A stretch of DNA of 64,000 bases, from positions 1 through 64,000 of the forward strand of contig CANJQG010000001.1 of assembly GCA_947476405.1 (NCBI GenBank). Reading direction: 5' to 3'. The position numbers were made by a program, and so were the translations under genes. Each line of letters starts with the position of its first letter. Positions within the stretch are counted from its first letter, which is position 1. Below the pieces are notes generated by a model that searched no databases, had not been told where the DNA came from, and saw nothing but the letters and a program-made list of their open reading frames with translations. This document shows, piece after piece, positions 7,330-16,900 of the stretch. The stretch is from Thiotrichales bacterium. Lineage in GTDB: Bacteria > Pseudomonadota > Gammaproteobacteria > Francisellales > CACEW01.

Positions 7330-8337
7330 CTAGATCTCTTGCAAGCGCTTTAATTTCAACGCAGCCATTCCACTCTCAAGGCTACGCTCCAAGCGCGCCC
7401 AAGCATCGGTTATGGACCACTCTGGTTGATACGCCAGCAAGCCCATCAAGGCATTCAGCAAGGCAACATCTCGTTTGGGGCCGCGCTCCTGATTATTTAA
7501 AATCCGCTCCATCATATCCGCATTACAGGCAGGGTCGCCCCCTAGCAAATCTTTGACTGACCCCGATTTTAATCCTAATTCCGCCAAGGAAAAATCAAAT
7601 TTTTGGACCAGACCTCGACGAACCTGAAAAATATGATGCTGATCCGTTAAAATCAACTCATCACACCCTTCTGATGAAAACACCATGCCTTGATGCCCCA
7701 ACAAAGCCAATGCTTCGGCAAAAGGCTCGACCAATGCAGAATCATATACACCAATCGCTTGATATTTCGGATTAAAAGGATTAGCCAAAGGCCCTAATAA
7801 ATTAAATAAAGTCCGCTCACCTCGCGCGGCTAACACCTGACGGGCCGCCTTAAATCTTGCCCAATGCGGATGAAAATAGGCTGCAAACACAAAGGCAATG
7901 CCCACTTCTTGAAAATCATGATAAACCGCAGGCATGTTTTTGGGCAGATTTACATGCAAAGCCCTCAACACATCCACCGCACCAGAGCGACTACTGACGC
8001 CGACATTGCCATGTTTAATGACAGGCACCCCGGCTCCAGCTAAAATAAAAGCCGCTGTGGTAGAAATATTAAAAAGCCCCTTGCAATCGCCGCCTGTGCC
8101 GACAATATCTAAGACTTCCATTGACTCGTTAAGATGAACCTTACTGTGAGAACGCACGACTTTAACCGCCTCGTACAGCAATTCACCGGTAATGGGAAAG
8201 CGATTCAACGCCTCTAAAAAAGAAACCTGCTCATCCAATGGCAGGTCTTCGATCATCAATGCCTCTAAAATCGTTAAAGCGGCCACTATTTCTCCCTCTT
8301 TTATCAAAACTTTGTCAAAATTCCAGAGAAGATTCAC
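7330..8337 (-). CDS. trpD: Anthranilate phosphoribosyltransferase
   Basis: A 335-residue enzyme that transfers the phosphoribosyl group of PRPP to anthranilate. Visible: GTGGD (80-84) for PRPP, KHGN (108-111), SSRSGAVDVL, and LLGPLANP. The first residues before about 16 are atypical, and a later start is possible. The gene forms a two-gene unit with trpF. The 126 bases upstream are pyrimidine-rich with no visible leader peptide rich in Trp codons, so attenuation of the E. coli kind is not evident. Confidence 0.95.
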   Translation of the reverse strand: MNLLWNFDKVLIKEGEIVAALTILEALMIEDLPLDEQVSFLEALNRFPITGELLYEAVKVVRSHSKVHLNESMEVLDIVGTGGDCKGLFNISTTAAFILAGAGVPVIKHGNVGVSSRSGAVDVLRALHVNLPKNMPAVYHDFQEVGIAFVFAAYFHPHWARFKAARQVLAARGERTLFNLLGPLANPFNPKYQAIGVYDSALVEPFAEALALLGHQGMVFSSEGCDELILTDQHHIFQVRRGLVQKFDFSLAELGLKSGSVKDLLGGDPACNADMMERILNNQERGPKRDVALLNALMGLLAYQPEWSITDAWARLERSLESGMAALKLKRLQEI

Positions 8338-8463
8338 CTACTTTTATTTTTGTTTTTTTTCTTCTTATTAAATTGAGGTTTGTGGGACAGTCTCAATGAT
8401 GAATCCTCTACCCTTTCATCATACCAAAACCATCCCCCACTGTCAAGATGTAACGCTACAGCA

Positions 8464-9042
8464 TTACAAAAGATTTTCCGATACAAAATCCCAATTCACT
8501 AAATTCCAGAATGCTTCTAGATATTTGGGACGTAGATTTCGATAATCAATATAATAGGCATGCTCCCAGACATCACAGGTCAGCAGCGCTTTTTGATCAC
8601 CCGTCAAAGGGGTTGCCGCGTTGGAGGTTGATACCAAAGCCAATGACTGATCTGGATTTTGAACCAACCAGGCCCAACCCGAACCGAATGTTTTGATCGC
8701 TGTTTCAGTCAATTTTTCTTTAAAAATCTCAAACGAGCCAAAGGAGTGCGTGATCAAATCCAGCAACTTTCCTTTGGGCAAGCCGCCACCATTGGGACTC
8801 AAGCAATGCCAGTAAAAGGTATGATTCCAAACCTGCGCTGCATTATTAAAAATCGCACCCGACGATTTTTTAACAACGACTTCTAAAGACAAGGATTCAA
8901 ATTCCGTACCCTTGACCAGATTATTGAGGTTTGTGACATAAGCCTGATGATGCTTTCCATAATGATACTCTAAGGTTTCTGCTGAAATATGCGGCTGCAA
9001 AGCGTCTTTAGCATATGGTAATGCCGGTAATTGAAAGGCCAT
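8464..9042 (-). CDS. sodB: Iron superoxide dismutase
   Basis: A 192-residue cytoplasmic Fe-type SOD. Metal ligands H27, H74 (NHTFYW), D157 and H161 (DVWEHAYY) are all present. The TFGSGWAWLV segment and the start MAFQLPALPYAKDAL are typical of SodB. It dismutates superoxide. A GGAG Shine-Dalgarno lies upstream. A possible -10 box TACAAT is seen at 9087-9082, without a convincing -35. Length matches the family. Confidence 0.97.
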   Translation of the reverse strand: MAFQLPALPYAKDALQPHISAETLEYHYGKHHQAYVTNLNNLVKGTEFESLSLEVVVKKSSGAIFNNAAQVWNHTFYWHCLSPNGGGLPKGKLLDLITHSFGSFEIFKEKLTETAIKTFGSGWAWLVQNPDQSLALVSTSNAATPLTGDQKALLTCDVWEHAYYIDYRNLRPKYLEAFWNLVNWDFVSENLL

Positions 9043-9132
9043 ACTCTTCTCCTATAACGATATGTGAAAAAAACCACTTCGATTGTAACAAGGCTGCAAC
9101 AAAATTACCACCTCAAATCCATGCACAATCTA

Positions 9133-9161
9133 TTCCATTTTTTAAAAAAATCCGTCATAAT
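9133..9161 (+). promoter_or_regulatory. Promoter of the membrane protein gene at 9194
   Basis: TTCCAT (9133-9138) and CATAAT (9156-9161) are 17 bases apart, followed by an AAGGAT Shine-Dalgarno before the ATG at 9194. Confidence 0.35.
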
Positions 9162-9193
9162 CTGAAAGCAATTTAATCACAAGGATCAAAGAT

Positions 9194-9928
9194 ATGAATA
9201 TCCAAATTCGTCATACCATTAAAGGCGCCTGGGCATTGGTTAAAGGCTCCAAGCGCGCATTTTTTACGACCTTTATTGCCATGGCGCTCCTGCAAGCTGC
9301 TTTGGTTTGTATTCAGGAAGAAATCTCTCTTTTAGGTGATAAATCTAATTTGAGCAGTCCCTTGATTACCATTCTCATGCTTCTCATCACGAGCCCTCTC
9401 TCTGCCGGCTTTGCAATGATTGGCTTAAAACGTGCCCGCGGCGAATCCGTTAAATGGAAATCTGGCTTAGTGTATTTCAAAAAAATTCTACCTCTTTTTT
9501 CCGCTTATTTTATCAGCATGATGGCCATGTGGCTTGGCGTAATTGTCATCCTGTTTGTTTTCTTTCACCTTTCACAATCCTTTATTATGCCTCATCTGCT
9601 TAATGCTGGCTTTGCCGCTAGATTCAGCGTTTTGGTCATTTTCGCCCTCATTGGCCTCTTAGCCTTGAGCGCCATTAACACCTTGTTCAGCTTTAATCCC
9701 CTTCTGATTTTGGATGAAAAAAAACGCTTCCTACAAGCTGTTTCAAAATCAATTAAACTAGCCTGGGCCCATTTTAAAAAGCTCTACGGCCTAGTCATCA
9801 TTTTATTATGCCTGAATATCCTGGGTGCGATTCCCTTTGGATTGGGCTTGATCTGGACCATTCCTCTGACCTACATCAGCATTGGTTTAGCTTATGAAAA
9901 AATCCGCGTTAAAGCACCAACGCTATAG
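9194..9928 (+). CDS. Polytopic membrane protein, BPSS1780/DUF975-like
   Basis: A 244-residue protein with about five to six hydrophobic segments (about 24-42, 57-80, 104-128, 143-165 and 197-232) and a KGAWALVKGSKRAFF N terminus. The layout and the internal SAGFAMIGLKRARGE motif recall a family of small gammaproteobacterial membrane proteins of unknown function. It is divergent from sodB. Its end overlaps the convergent nuclease gene by six bases. No catalytic residues are evident. Confidence 0.6.
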   Translation: MNIQIRHTIKGAWALVKGSKRAFFTTFIAMALLQAALVCIQEEISLLGDKSNLSSPLITILMLLITSPLSAGFAMIGLKRARGESVKWKSGLVYFKKILPLFSAYFISMMAMWLGVIVILFVFFHLSQSFIMPHLLNAGFAARFSVLVIFALIGLLALSAINTLFSFNPLLILDEKKRFLQAVSKSIKLAWAHFKKLYGLVIILLCLNILGAIPFGLGLIWTIPLTYISIGLAYEKIRVKAPTL

Positions 9929-10831
9929 CTGCAATTCAGCAATGTCCTGTAAAGAAAGCCCCGTTGTTTCAGCAATGATGTCAATTGGGATGTTTTTTAA
10001 CAGTAAAGATTTTGCAATCTGGGTGCGCTCCTCAGCTTTACCTTCTATACGGCCTTTTTCAAGACCTTTTTTTAAGCCCTCAGCCAATCCTTTGGACAAT
10101 CCCTCAGCGCGCCCTTTCATTTCCCTGCCACTGAGTAATGTATTCTCGCGACGAATCTGATCCCAATACATCTCATATGCATCAAGTTCCACAGGATTAT
10201 AGGCGGCTTCTTCAGCGAGTTGAATAGCGCGCTTGATTTCTGGGTTTTCCAGCAATTCAGGGTCAACTGTTTGAGTCGTGCGATCAATTTCTCGCATAAA
10301 ACGTAGCCATAGGATTTGGAGGCGTTTTGTTTCTCTTGATTGAATCGGGATTTTTTGGAGTTCAATAAAGACAAGCTGCAGATGCTCGATGACTTCGCGC
10401 CTCGGATTCATCACATTCACTAGCTGATAATGATGATACCAATGTTGAGGATCGGGATCAAAATTATTGGCAATTAAACCCAGGCCATAGACAGGCCGAA
10501 GCAAATGATATTCTTCGCCTTTTTCAAGCTGTTTTACAATCGCCTGACCGGATTCAAATAACAGGCGCTGTTTAAAGCTGTCATTCCAGTTAATTTGCAT
10601 TTCGACAATAAAAATCCGTCCTTCCTGGTCTTTACAGCGCACATCGGCAATCGTGCGTTTCATCGTGGGAATCATCGGGACCTGTTCCTGCGAAAGATAC
10701 TCCAGCTCAACAATCTCACGGCCTGGCGCTAATGGCAGCAATGCATTTAAAAAACTGATCAAAAGGTCAGGATGATCACCGAAGACTTTTTTAAAAACGA
10801 TATCTGTTTTAGGATCCAAATACTTGGACAT
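9923..10831 (-). CDS. Rpn family recombination-promoting nuclease / PD-(D/E)XK transposase-like protein
   Basis: A 302-residue protein starting MSKYLDPKTDIVFKKVFGDH, the family signature. A PD-(D/E)XK core appears as TIADVRCKDQEGRIFIVEMQ (Asp then ExQ), followed by a helical C-terminal region. A segment of G/K/E repeats (EGLSKGLAEGLKKGLEKGRI) near residue 250 is variable in copy number in this family. RpnA-type proteins cleave DNA and promote RecA-independent recombination. ATG at 10831 has a GAGG Shine-Dalgarno; 10843 would add four residues. Good promoter upstream. Such genes move easily and are multicopy in Legionellales genomes. Confidence 0.85.
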   Translation of the reverse strand: MSKYLDPKTDIVFKKVFGDHPDLLISFLNALLPLAPGREIVELEYLSQEQVPMIPTMKRTIADVRCKDQEGRIFIVEMQINWNDSFKQRLLFESGQAIVKQLEKGEEYHLLRPVYGLGLIANNFDPDPQHWYHHYQLVNVMNPRREVIEHLQLVFIELQKIPIQSRETKRLQILWLRFMREIDRTTQTVDPELLENPEIKRAIQLAEEAAYNPVELDAYEMYWDQIRRENTLLSGREMKGRAEGLSKGLAEGLKKGLEKGRIEGKAEERTQIAKSLLLKNIPIDIIAETTGLSLQDIAELQL

Positions 10832-10868
10832 CTGACGCCTCATCTTGCACTAATTGAGCATGGATCGA

Positions 10869-10897
10869 ATATTAGCCTTTCTGACGCTATTTGTCAA
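10869..10897 (-). promoter_or_regulatory. Promoter of the Rpn nuclease gene
   Basis: A perfect TTGACA (10897-10892) and TAATAT (10874-10869) with 17 bases between lie in the short gap after the glycosyltransferase gene. The nuclease gene thus has its own start of transcription although it follows the Icm/Dot run on the same strand. Confidence 0.6.
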
Positions 10898-10901
10898 GTT
10901 T

Positions 10902-11984
10902 TTAAAACGCCATCATAAACTGCTGAACCCACCAGGACATGAGCAAAAGCGAGAGCAAAAACAAAAAAAGCAGCGTCAAATCCAATGACTTCCGCTCTTT
11001 AACAAACACCAGCAGCCCCATATAAAAAGGAAACAGCCCCGCCGTATAACGAGACAGGGAAACAAAACTGCCGGACAGCAGCGCAAGACTGGTAAACACG
11101 GGGATCATCAGCGCTTCCTTTCGATAACCGCGCCGATACAACAAAACAGACAAGGCCAACCCCATCAAATAAATGGAAATATTATACATCTGGAAGCGAG
11201 ATTGCCTCTGGAGTTCCACCGTTAAATTTCGCCAATGCCATCCCGCACGCTGCCAATGCGCCTCTTCATTATGCACAAAAGCCAGCGCATCGCCCACATG
11301 AAAATGCAAATAAATCATATACCCAATCAAACTTAAGGGGATCATCAAAACCGGCCAATAGCGCCAAATATCATGTGTTTTTTGATAATCTTCCCAGGCA
11401 AACCAAATCGCAAACAGAATAATCAACACCCCATTAGGATGGGTCGCCGCCATCAAAAACCCCGCTACCCCCATCCAAAACCAGCGTTGATTCAAAGCCG
11501 CCAGCCAAAATATCAGAGACAGCATCAAAAACAAGCTCTCCGTATACACCGCCATATAATAAACATTGTAAGGACTCAAAGCCAACAACAGACACCCAAT
11601 CCGAGCCATCCGCTCATCCAGAGACCGCCTCAACAAGTGATAAAAAAGAAACAGAGAAACCAAAAAACAAAGGGAGCTCAAAATCTGCCCCACAATCGCC
11701 GCAGGAAGATGCGTCAAAACGACCCCCCCCCTAATCAAAAAAGGATAAAGTGGAAAAAACACATAATTAGCATGTCCCTGCCAAAAAACCCCAAATTGAG
11801 GATGCACATCATACCCATGGCGAGCAATATTGACATACCAGAACCCATCCAACAAAGAGAAGAGCATCGAAAACGGAATTTTCAAATGAAACGAATGCGC
11901 CATCTGCACCGCTTCAGCAAAAAATAAAAATCGGGTGCAGATAAATAGAATGAGAATATAAATCCACAACCGGCTTTTTAACAT
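10902..11984 (-). CDS. GT-C glycosyltransferase, PIG-V/mannosyltransferase-like
   Basis: A 360-residue integral membrane protein with about eight to ten hydrophobic segments. The first loop holds LLDGFWYVNIARHGYD, resembling the D-x-x-W/Y-Y-x-x-IA-x-x-GY motif of PIG-V-type GT-C enzymes, followed by FFPLYPFLIRGG. These use lipid-linked sugars and act on the periplasmic face. It lies 15 bases after the secreted protein gene that ends the Icm/Dot run, so it could be co-transcribed. The acceptor is unknown; glycosylation of a surface or secreted protein is only a possibility. Confidence 0.7.
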   Translation of the reverse strand: MLKSRLWIYILILFICTRFLFFAEAVQMAHSFHLKIPFSMLFSLLDGFWYVNIARHGYDVHPQFGVFWQGHANYVFFPLYPFLIRGGVVLTHLPAAIVGQILSSLCFLVSLFLFYHLLRRSLDERMARIGCLLLALSPYNVYYMAVYTESLFLMLSLIFWLAALNQRWFWMGVAGFLMAATHPNGVLIILFAIWFAWEDYQKTHDIWRYWPVLMIPLSLIGYMIYLHFHVGDALAFVHNEEAHWQRAGWHWRNLTVELQRQSRFQMYNISIYLMGLALSVLLYRRGYRKEALMIPVFTSLALLSGSFVSLSRYTAGLFPFYMGLLVFVKERKSLDLTLLFLFLLSLLLMSWWVQQFMMAF

Positions 11985-11999
11985 TGCTCTGCCTTGATT

Positions 12000-12983
12000 C
12001 TAACTTTGAGCAAAAGCCCCGATAGGTGAAGTACTTTGAATTCCAGCAGGCGGAATTGTTAAATATACAACAAGACTCATACAATAAGAAGGAGAAGAAA
12101 GAGGATCTACAGTAGATTTTATACGTATTGACGTACAATTACCACTTCCATTCAGACCTGTACTCAAAGGTCCGGCTGAGACAACCACAAAAAACTGGTT
12201 TATATTTTTTAAAGCGGCTGAATCTCCATATAAATACCCCCCAGAACCGGAAGGAAGTGCGGATAAAGGAATATTATAGGAATCTGGAGAGAACGTAGCT
12301 TGAAGCATAGTCAAAGAACTATAACTTCCAGGAATAAAGTCTTTGGTGTAAGGAGGTGCAATAGAAGAGCATTGCTTATACCCACCATATGACCCCATAT
12401 TTTCCCCAACCAAATATACAACACCCTGATCATTATAAATTGCAAGCGTAATACAATGCTCATTTGGTGAAAAAAAGCCAGCAGAATTCCCATTAGAAAG
12501 TAGCCCTCCAACAGCATATTGCGTTGAAGTCCTTGACCCATCAGAGTGATTGGCTTGATTCCAATATCCAATATCGCTTGCGTCAACACTACCAAAAGCT
12601 TGATACATTCCATCAGGGCCTGAAATCCCTGTTGTAACCGCATCTAAATTATAATTATCTTGATCACTCGCCGCTCCTTTAGAACCATTAATCGGAGGAA
12701 CATCGCCTGCCGGAAGACCATTGAGGGCCCCCAAAAAGCCGTGAGGATCAAAAGTACTATCCACTTCTTGCCCCTTATAGTTTCCGTCACCCGTGATTTG
12801 AGATCCACCATCAACCTGGCTAATCATCACAGGGCCTCCGCTATTATTGGTAATCCAAACCGTTACACCAGATTGATTTGTATCTACCCCCCCCTCATCA
12901 CAATGCCCAATGACGCCTTTAAATAAAATTAAAATTCCCAACAAAAAGATATAAAATTCTTTTTTAAAAATATACACACTCAT
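12000..12983 (-). CDS. Unknown secreted protein downstream of the icmX-like gene
   Basis: Not recognised. A 327-residue protein with a basic N terminus and one hydrophobic stretch (about residues 10-26) that reads as a Sec signal peptide. The rest is rich in Gly, Ser, Asn and Tyr, with a beta-strand character (for example VTVWITNNSGGPVMISQ) and five cysteines, four of them in the mature C-terminal two thirds. No membrane span after the signal, no lipobox. It lies 16 bases after the icmX-like gene, itself downstream of dotA, so it is probably exported to the periplasm or outside and may serve the secretion system. Confidence 0.6.
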   Translation of the reverse strand: MSVYIFKKEFYIFLLGILILFKGVIGHCDEGGVDTNQSGVTVWITNNSGGPVMISQVDGGSQITGDGNYKGQEVDSTFDPHGFLGALNGLPAGDVPPINGSKGAASDQDNYNLDAVTTGISGPDGMYQAFGSVDASDIGYWNQANHSDGSRTSTQYAVGGLLSNGNSAGFFSPNEHCITLAIYNDQGVVYLVGENMGSYGGYKQCSSIAPPYTKDFIPGSYSSLTMLQATFSPDSYNIPLSALPSGSGGYLYGDSAALKNINQFFVVVSAGPLSTGLNGSGNCTSIRIKSTVDPLSSPSYCMSLVVYLTIPPAGIQSTSPIGAFAQS

Positions 12984-12999
12984 GATTTCCCCTCAAAAT

Positions 13000-13950
13000 T
13001 TATTTAGCACTCTTATTGCTCAATCCCTTCAGAATAGCTGGAAGATAAATTGAATTTGCATAATTCAACCGCGTGATATTATCATTAATTTTTTCTAACT
13101 CCTGCCTATTTTGATTGACTGCATCAGCTTGAGACAACAATTGTTGAGATAAAATATAATTCATTAATGCCTGCTGAATAGCAATAATCCGCAATAACTG
13201 CGGTGTAGAGGCAATCGCAAGATTAGTCATCCAGGCTGAATCAGCATATGGATTCAGTGCTGTAGTTTGAATTACATTATTTGCAGTGGAATTCAATCCA
13301 GAATAATTGCCATTTCGATCAGGCTGACTGACCTTTTTCGCCTGACCGGCAAAAGCAGAATAACCCGAATCTGTTGAGACAAACGTACTGCTGGTAGGTT
13401 GTAAATTTGGATTAAAGTCCAATATACTTTCGGTGGTATAATGGGAACCTATTTGGTTGTTTCCTGCTTGAATGTCAGCATCTATTTTTTGCAAAATATT
13501 ATTTGCCGCCCCCTGATCAGAAGAACCTGAAGATGAAGGGATTACACCCCCAGTAGGAAGAAGCGCTGTATTAGGAAGTAGCCCCGGCGTAAACGTAGGC
13601 GGCGGCGATGAAGAGGTCGGAGAGGGCGCTAATACTAGTTGCCTTTGTGGCGCAGTCGACGCAGACGTAGGCGCATACGGTTTAACATTACTACCAGGCT
13701 GATTCAAGGCCGCTGGCACCGTATATTGAGGCGCCACCGAAGTCGGTGCTGCAGATGTCGTTACAGCAGGAGTCGGAGAAGCTGTTGAAGGAGCGTTATT
13801 CTGCTGATTCTGGCTTATATCCCCTGTTTGAGCCTGCCCCCCGCCATTACTATTTCCAAAAAAAGTATAGGGATTGAAGTCTGCAAAGGCAGCACTTGTA
13901 GTGAACAAGCCTAAAGCCAACCCTACCCCACTTAATTTAAAATTTTTCAT
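13000..13950 (-). CDS. icmX: IcmX-like periplasmic T4BSS protein
   Basis: A 316-residue protein. ATG at 13950 gives a clear Sec signal (MKNFKLSGVGLALGLFTTSA then AFADFN). The upstream in-frame extension would overlap dotA and is basic and unlike a secreted protein, so it was rejected. A long Pro/Ser/Thr-rich linker (about 30-150) is followed by a C-terminal part with ASTPQLLRIIAIQQALMNYI and a coiled-coil-like QNRQELEKINDNITRL. Legionella IcmX is longer (466) but ends in a similar ATA/ST-x-QLLR-x-x-A-x-Q-x-x-x-x-Y-x-L pattern and is periplasmic. Assignment rests on this pattern and the dotA neighbourhood. Confidence 0.65.
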   Translation of the reverse strand: MKNFKLSGVGLALGLFTTSAAFADFNPYTFFGNSNGGGQAQTGDISQNQQNNAPSTASPTPAVTTSAAPTSVAPQYTVPAALNQPGSNVKPYAPTSASTAPQRQLVLAPSPTSSSPPPTFTPGLLPNTALLPTGGVIPSSSGSSDQGAANNILQKIDADIQAGNNQIGSHYTTESILDFNPNLQPTSSTFVSTDSGYSAFAGQAKKVSQPDRNGNYSGLNSTANNVIQTTALNPYADSAWMTNLAIASTPQLLRIIAIQQALMNYILSQQLLSQADAVNQNRQELEKINDNITRLNYANSIYLPAILKGLSNKSAK

Positions 13951-13963
13951 TATTACTCCCTGT

Positions 13964-16900
13964 TTATACGTGCTCTGCTGCAGTTTCTGCAACGGACACA
14001 CCAGCTGAAATGCCACCACTGATTCCATCACTATGTGATTTCGCCACTTGGAAATTAGTTTCCGCTGATTTTTGAGAAACCTGCGATGTATTTTGCCCTC
14101 TTTGGTCATTGGCCTGAATACCTTTTTGCATACTGGATTCACCCGCTTGAGCCGCTGCACCCGCAGTTTTTTGAGCGCCTTGTGAAAACTGCTGCGCTTC
14201 TTCTTTTCCGCCTTGTGCAGCCTGTCCGCCAATCCATTCAACCACTCGCTCAGGAATCGAGTAAATGGGGGAGAAGCATTTAGTAAAGGCCATCATTAAG
14301 AAGGAGCAATACGTAAATAAAAGGATGCAGGACATCACACCTGAAAGCTGCATATTTTGAACCGGCAAGGTATTCAAAGTATTGTCTGCAATGATATGGA
14401 AGCCCTGTGCTGAATAATTAATAAGGACATAAGTCAACAAAATCCCGACCGTTAAGCCAATCACCATAAGCACCGGCCTAAACACCACACCAATTAAAAG
14501 CTTCACTGCTGGCCGAGCATGCCCCATATAATGATCCCCCCCAGGATGTGCAATCCCTAACATCACCAAAGGCGCCGCAACCATGGCCTCAATCACGCCA
14601 ATGATCCACGCCATTTGCCCGCCCCAGAACATCATATAAGGCATAAAGGGCAGGACCAACGCAAACTCAATCCCTGCGGTAAATAATGAAGTCATCACAA
14701 ACATCAACATCGGCAGAAACATCATCTGCATGCCCAGATTCGACATCGTCGTCAACGTCAAGGTTTGCATTTTCAACGTTGCTTCAGCTACATCCGATGC
14801 ACCTGCAGCTGCATACATAGGCCCAATTAACGGAATCCAACCATTCGATGCCTCAGATGCCCCCTGCTGTGCCTCATTTGTATCTGACGCTACACCAGTC
14901 AACATCGCATTAATGACTGTTTTATATTGTGTATACACATCTTGTAAGGAATTAATACAAGCTGAGACCATTTCAATCCCAGCACTCCGTACTTGCTGAA
15001 TCAAACTAAATTGCCCCTGATAAATATTACTGGATTGATCCATCCCTAGATTATATACATCCTGCATAATGGTATTTAAACCCACTGGCGCATTCCCCGT
15101 TGCCACTGTTTTGATTCCGCCATTCCCTAATAATTGTGAAAAGATGGAGTTCATAGCCTCGTTAATTGGCAATACTTCCTGATCATCTGCATTACTCATC
15201 ACACCATTGTCCTCAAACATGATCATGAAATTCTCAAGAACAGGCACCAGATTAATCGGACTTAATCCACCCGGGCTGGTATCACAAGTATTTTGAGCAG
15301 AATTTAATAGCACTTCAAGTGAAATCTGAAAATTGGTCGGAACAGTCAATAAGGCTGCATACAATTTTTTTACATCTGACTGATTCGCCTGATAAGGATT
15401 AAGCATACAACTCACCAGAACTTGATTCGTGGCTATTGCGCCAGTCGTGGGATTAATGACGCCACTTCCCGGCAAAAGCCCTCCATTACTAATCACGGCT
15501 GGATTATAAGGGCCAATCGCCTTCAACCATGCAATACTTGAACCCTGCGTAGGCAAAAATAAAGAGGTCACATCAATGGGTGTGCTGGAAACAGGCACTA
15601 TAATATGATGGGCCCCCACGGCCATAGCCTGCCCCCCCATTCCTGTCTCTACCGTATAACTACCATTGCTATCTGACATGGGATAAATTAATACACCATT
15701 TGTATGGGCAATGGGATTATTAGCATCATTTGTTGGACTAGAAGCAAAGATATTATATCCTCCCGTCTTATTCGCATAAGGCCCAAACTCTGCAACTGCA
15801 TAATAAAAATTATACCCCAAATAACCAAGAAGCTGCTGATTACCAGGGGATAAGCCCTGTATAAAGCTTTGAATGACATTACTCAGCGTTTCCAAATTTG
15901 CTGCAAATTGCGCATCTAAAATTAAATAGCTTTCACCCGCATCCCACCAACTATTATTCAAATTAACGGGAATGCTATTCCCCGTAACGACTTCTCCATT
16001 CCCATTAATATAAGACATACCCTCTACATTATAAACGTATTCACCATTTGGACTTTCAACTAGGCCACAACTCGTTACACCACCTACTTCTGAACAATTC
16101 GCATAGGCATTACTACCTGTTCCTGTATTTTTTCCATCATAAATCGATGTCAAGACCGCACTGATTGCATCAGACTGAATAGAATCAATTGAATAATTTT
16201 GGGTCCCAGGTGTCGGCGCCCAAGCTGAGGGAGGGGCATTACTTAAAGGATTACTGCCCATTAAAGTACTTAACTCATAGGCTTGAATGTCTTTTGTTAC
16301 TGTAGCTTGATAAGCATCCCGAGCATTTTTATCCTGGCCTGGCGCAACAGGCGTCGGTGTACCATTCCCCGCTCCCATTGTGTTGTAAACATAATCTCCG
16401 GTAAGTGAAATTTGATTATTGGGTGTGGACAACCAATCATTTCCACCATTACTATAGGCTCCTACACCTGTACTGCCCGGATTAGCAAGAATCGACCAAT
16501 CCCCAGGCGAAGCTGGGGAAGCGGAGGGAGGGTACGCCTTACCATTGGTTCCAAGCCAAAAATAAATAGCCCCTCCATCTCCCCAAGACAAAGCTTGGCC
16601 ACTTCCGGTATTTAAAAAAGAACCCAACTGCGTGGTGCATGCAGTCTGTGCAAGCGGTGCACTATATAATTTTGAACAATTCGAACCTGGATCATTCGCA
16701 ATAACGCCTGCCACTGCAGTTTGAAGCGTAGGCGGAATCTGCCCTAAAGTAATGGTTGTTCCTGCTGGAATATCAATCGGGATGTTTGAAGAACCTGATC
16801 CAGGAACAACCTTCTGCAACAAATCAAACACCATCTGTTGCTCAATCATACTCAAGGCATAATTCCGAATATACGACGGCACTGCGGGCGGAGTATAATG

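Noticed and set aside
8440..8470. Inverted repeat TGTAA..TTACA at the sodB end as a TrpR operator or terminator
   Set aside because: It lacks the TrpR consensus and a T-run, and it overlaps the sodB stop codon.
11373..11927. Long plus-strand frame opposite the GT-C gene
   Set aside because: Pro/Gln/Arg-rich composition and no Shine-Dalgarno; it is the antisense shadow of the real gene.
13951..14241. N-terminal extension of the icmX-like gene to 14241
   Set aside because: It overlaps the dotA end, is highly basic and lacks a Shine-Dalgarno. ATG 13950 gives a clean signal peptide.
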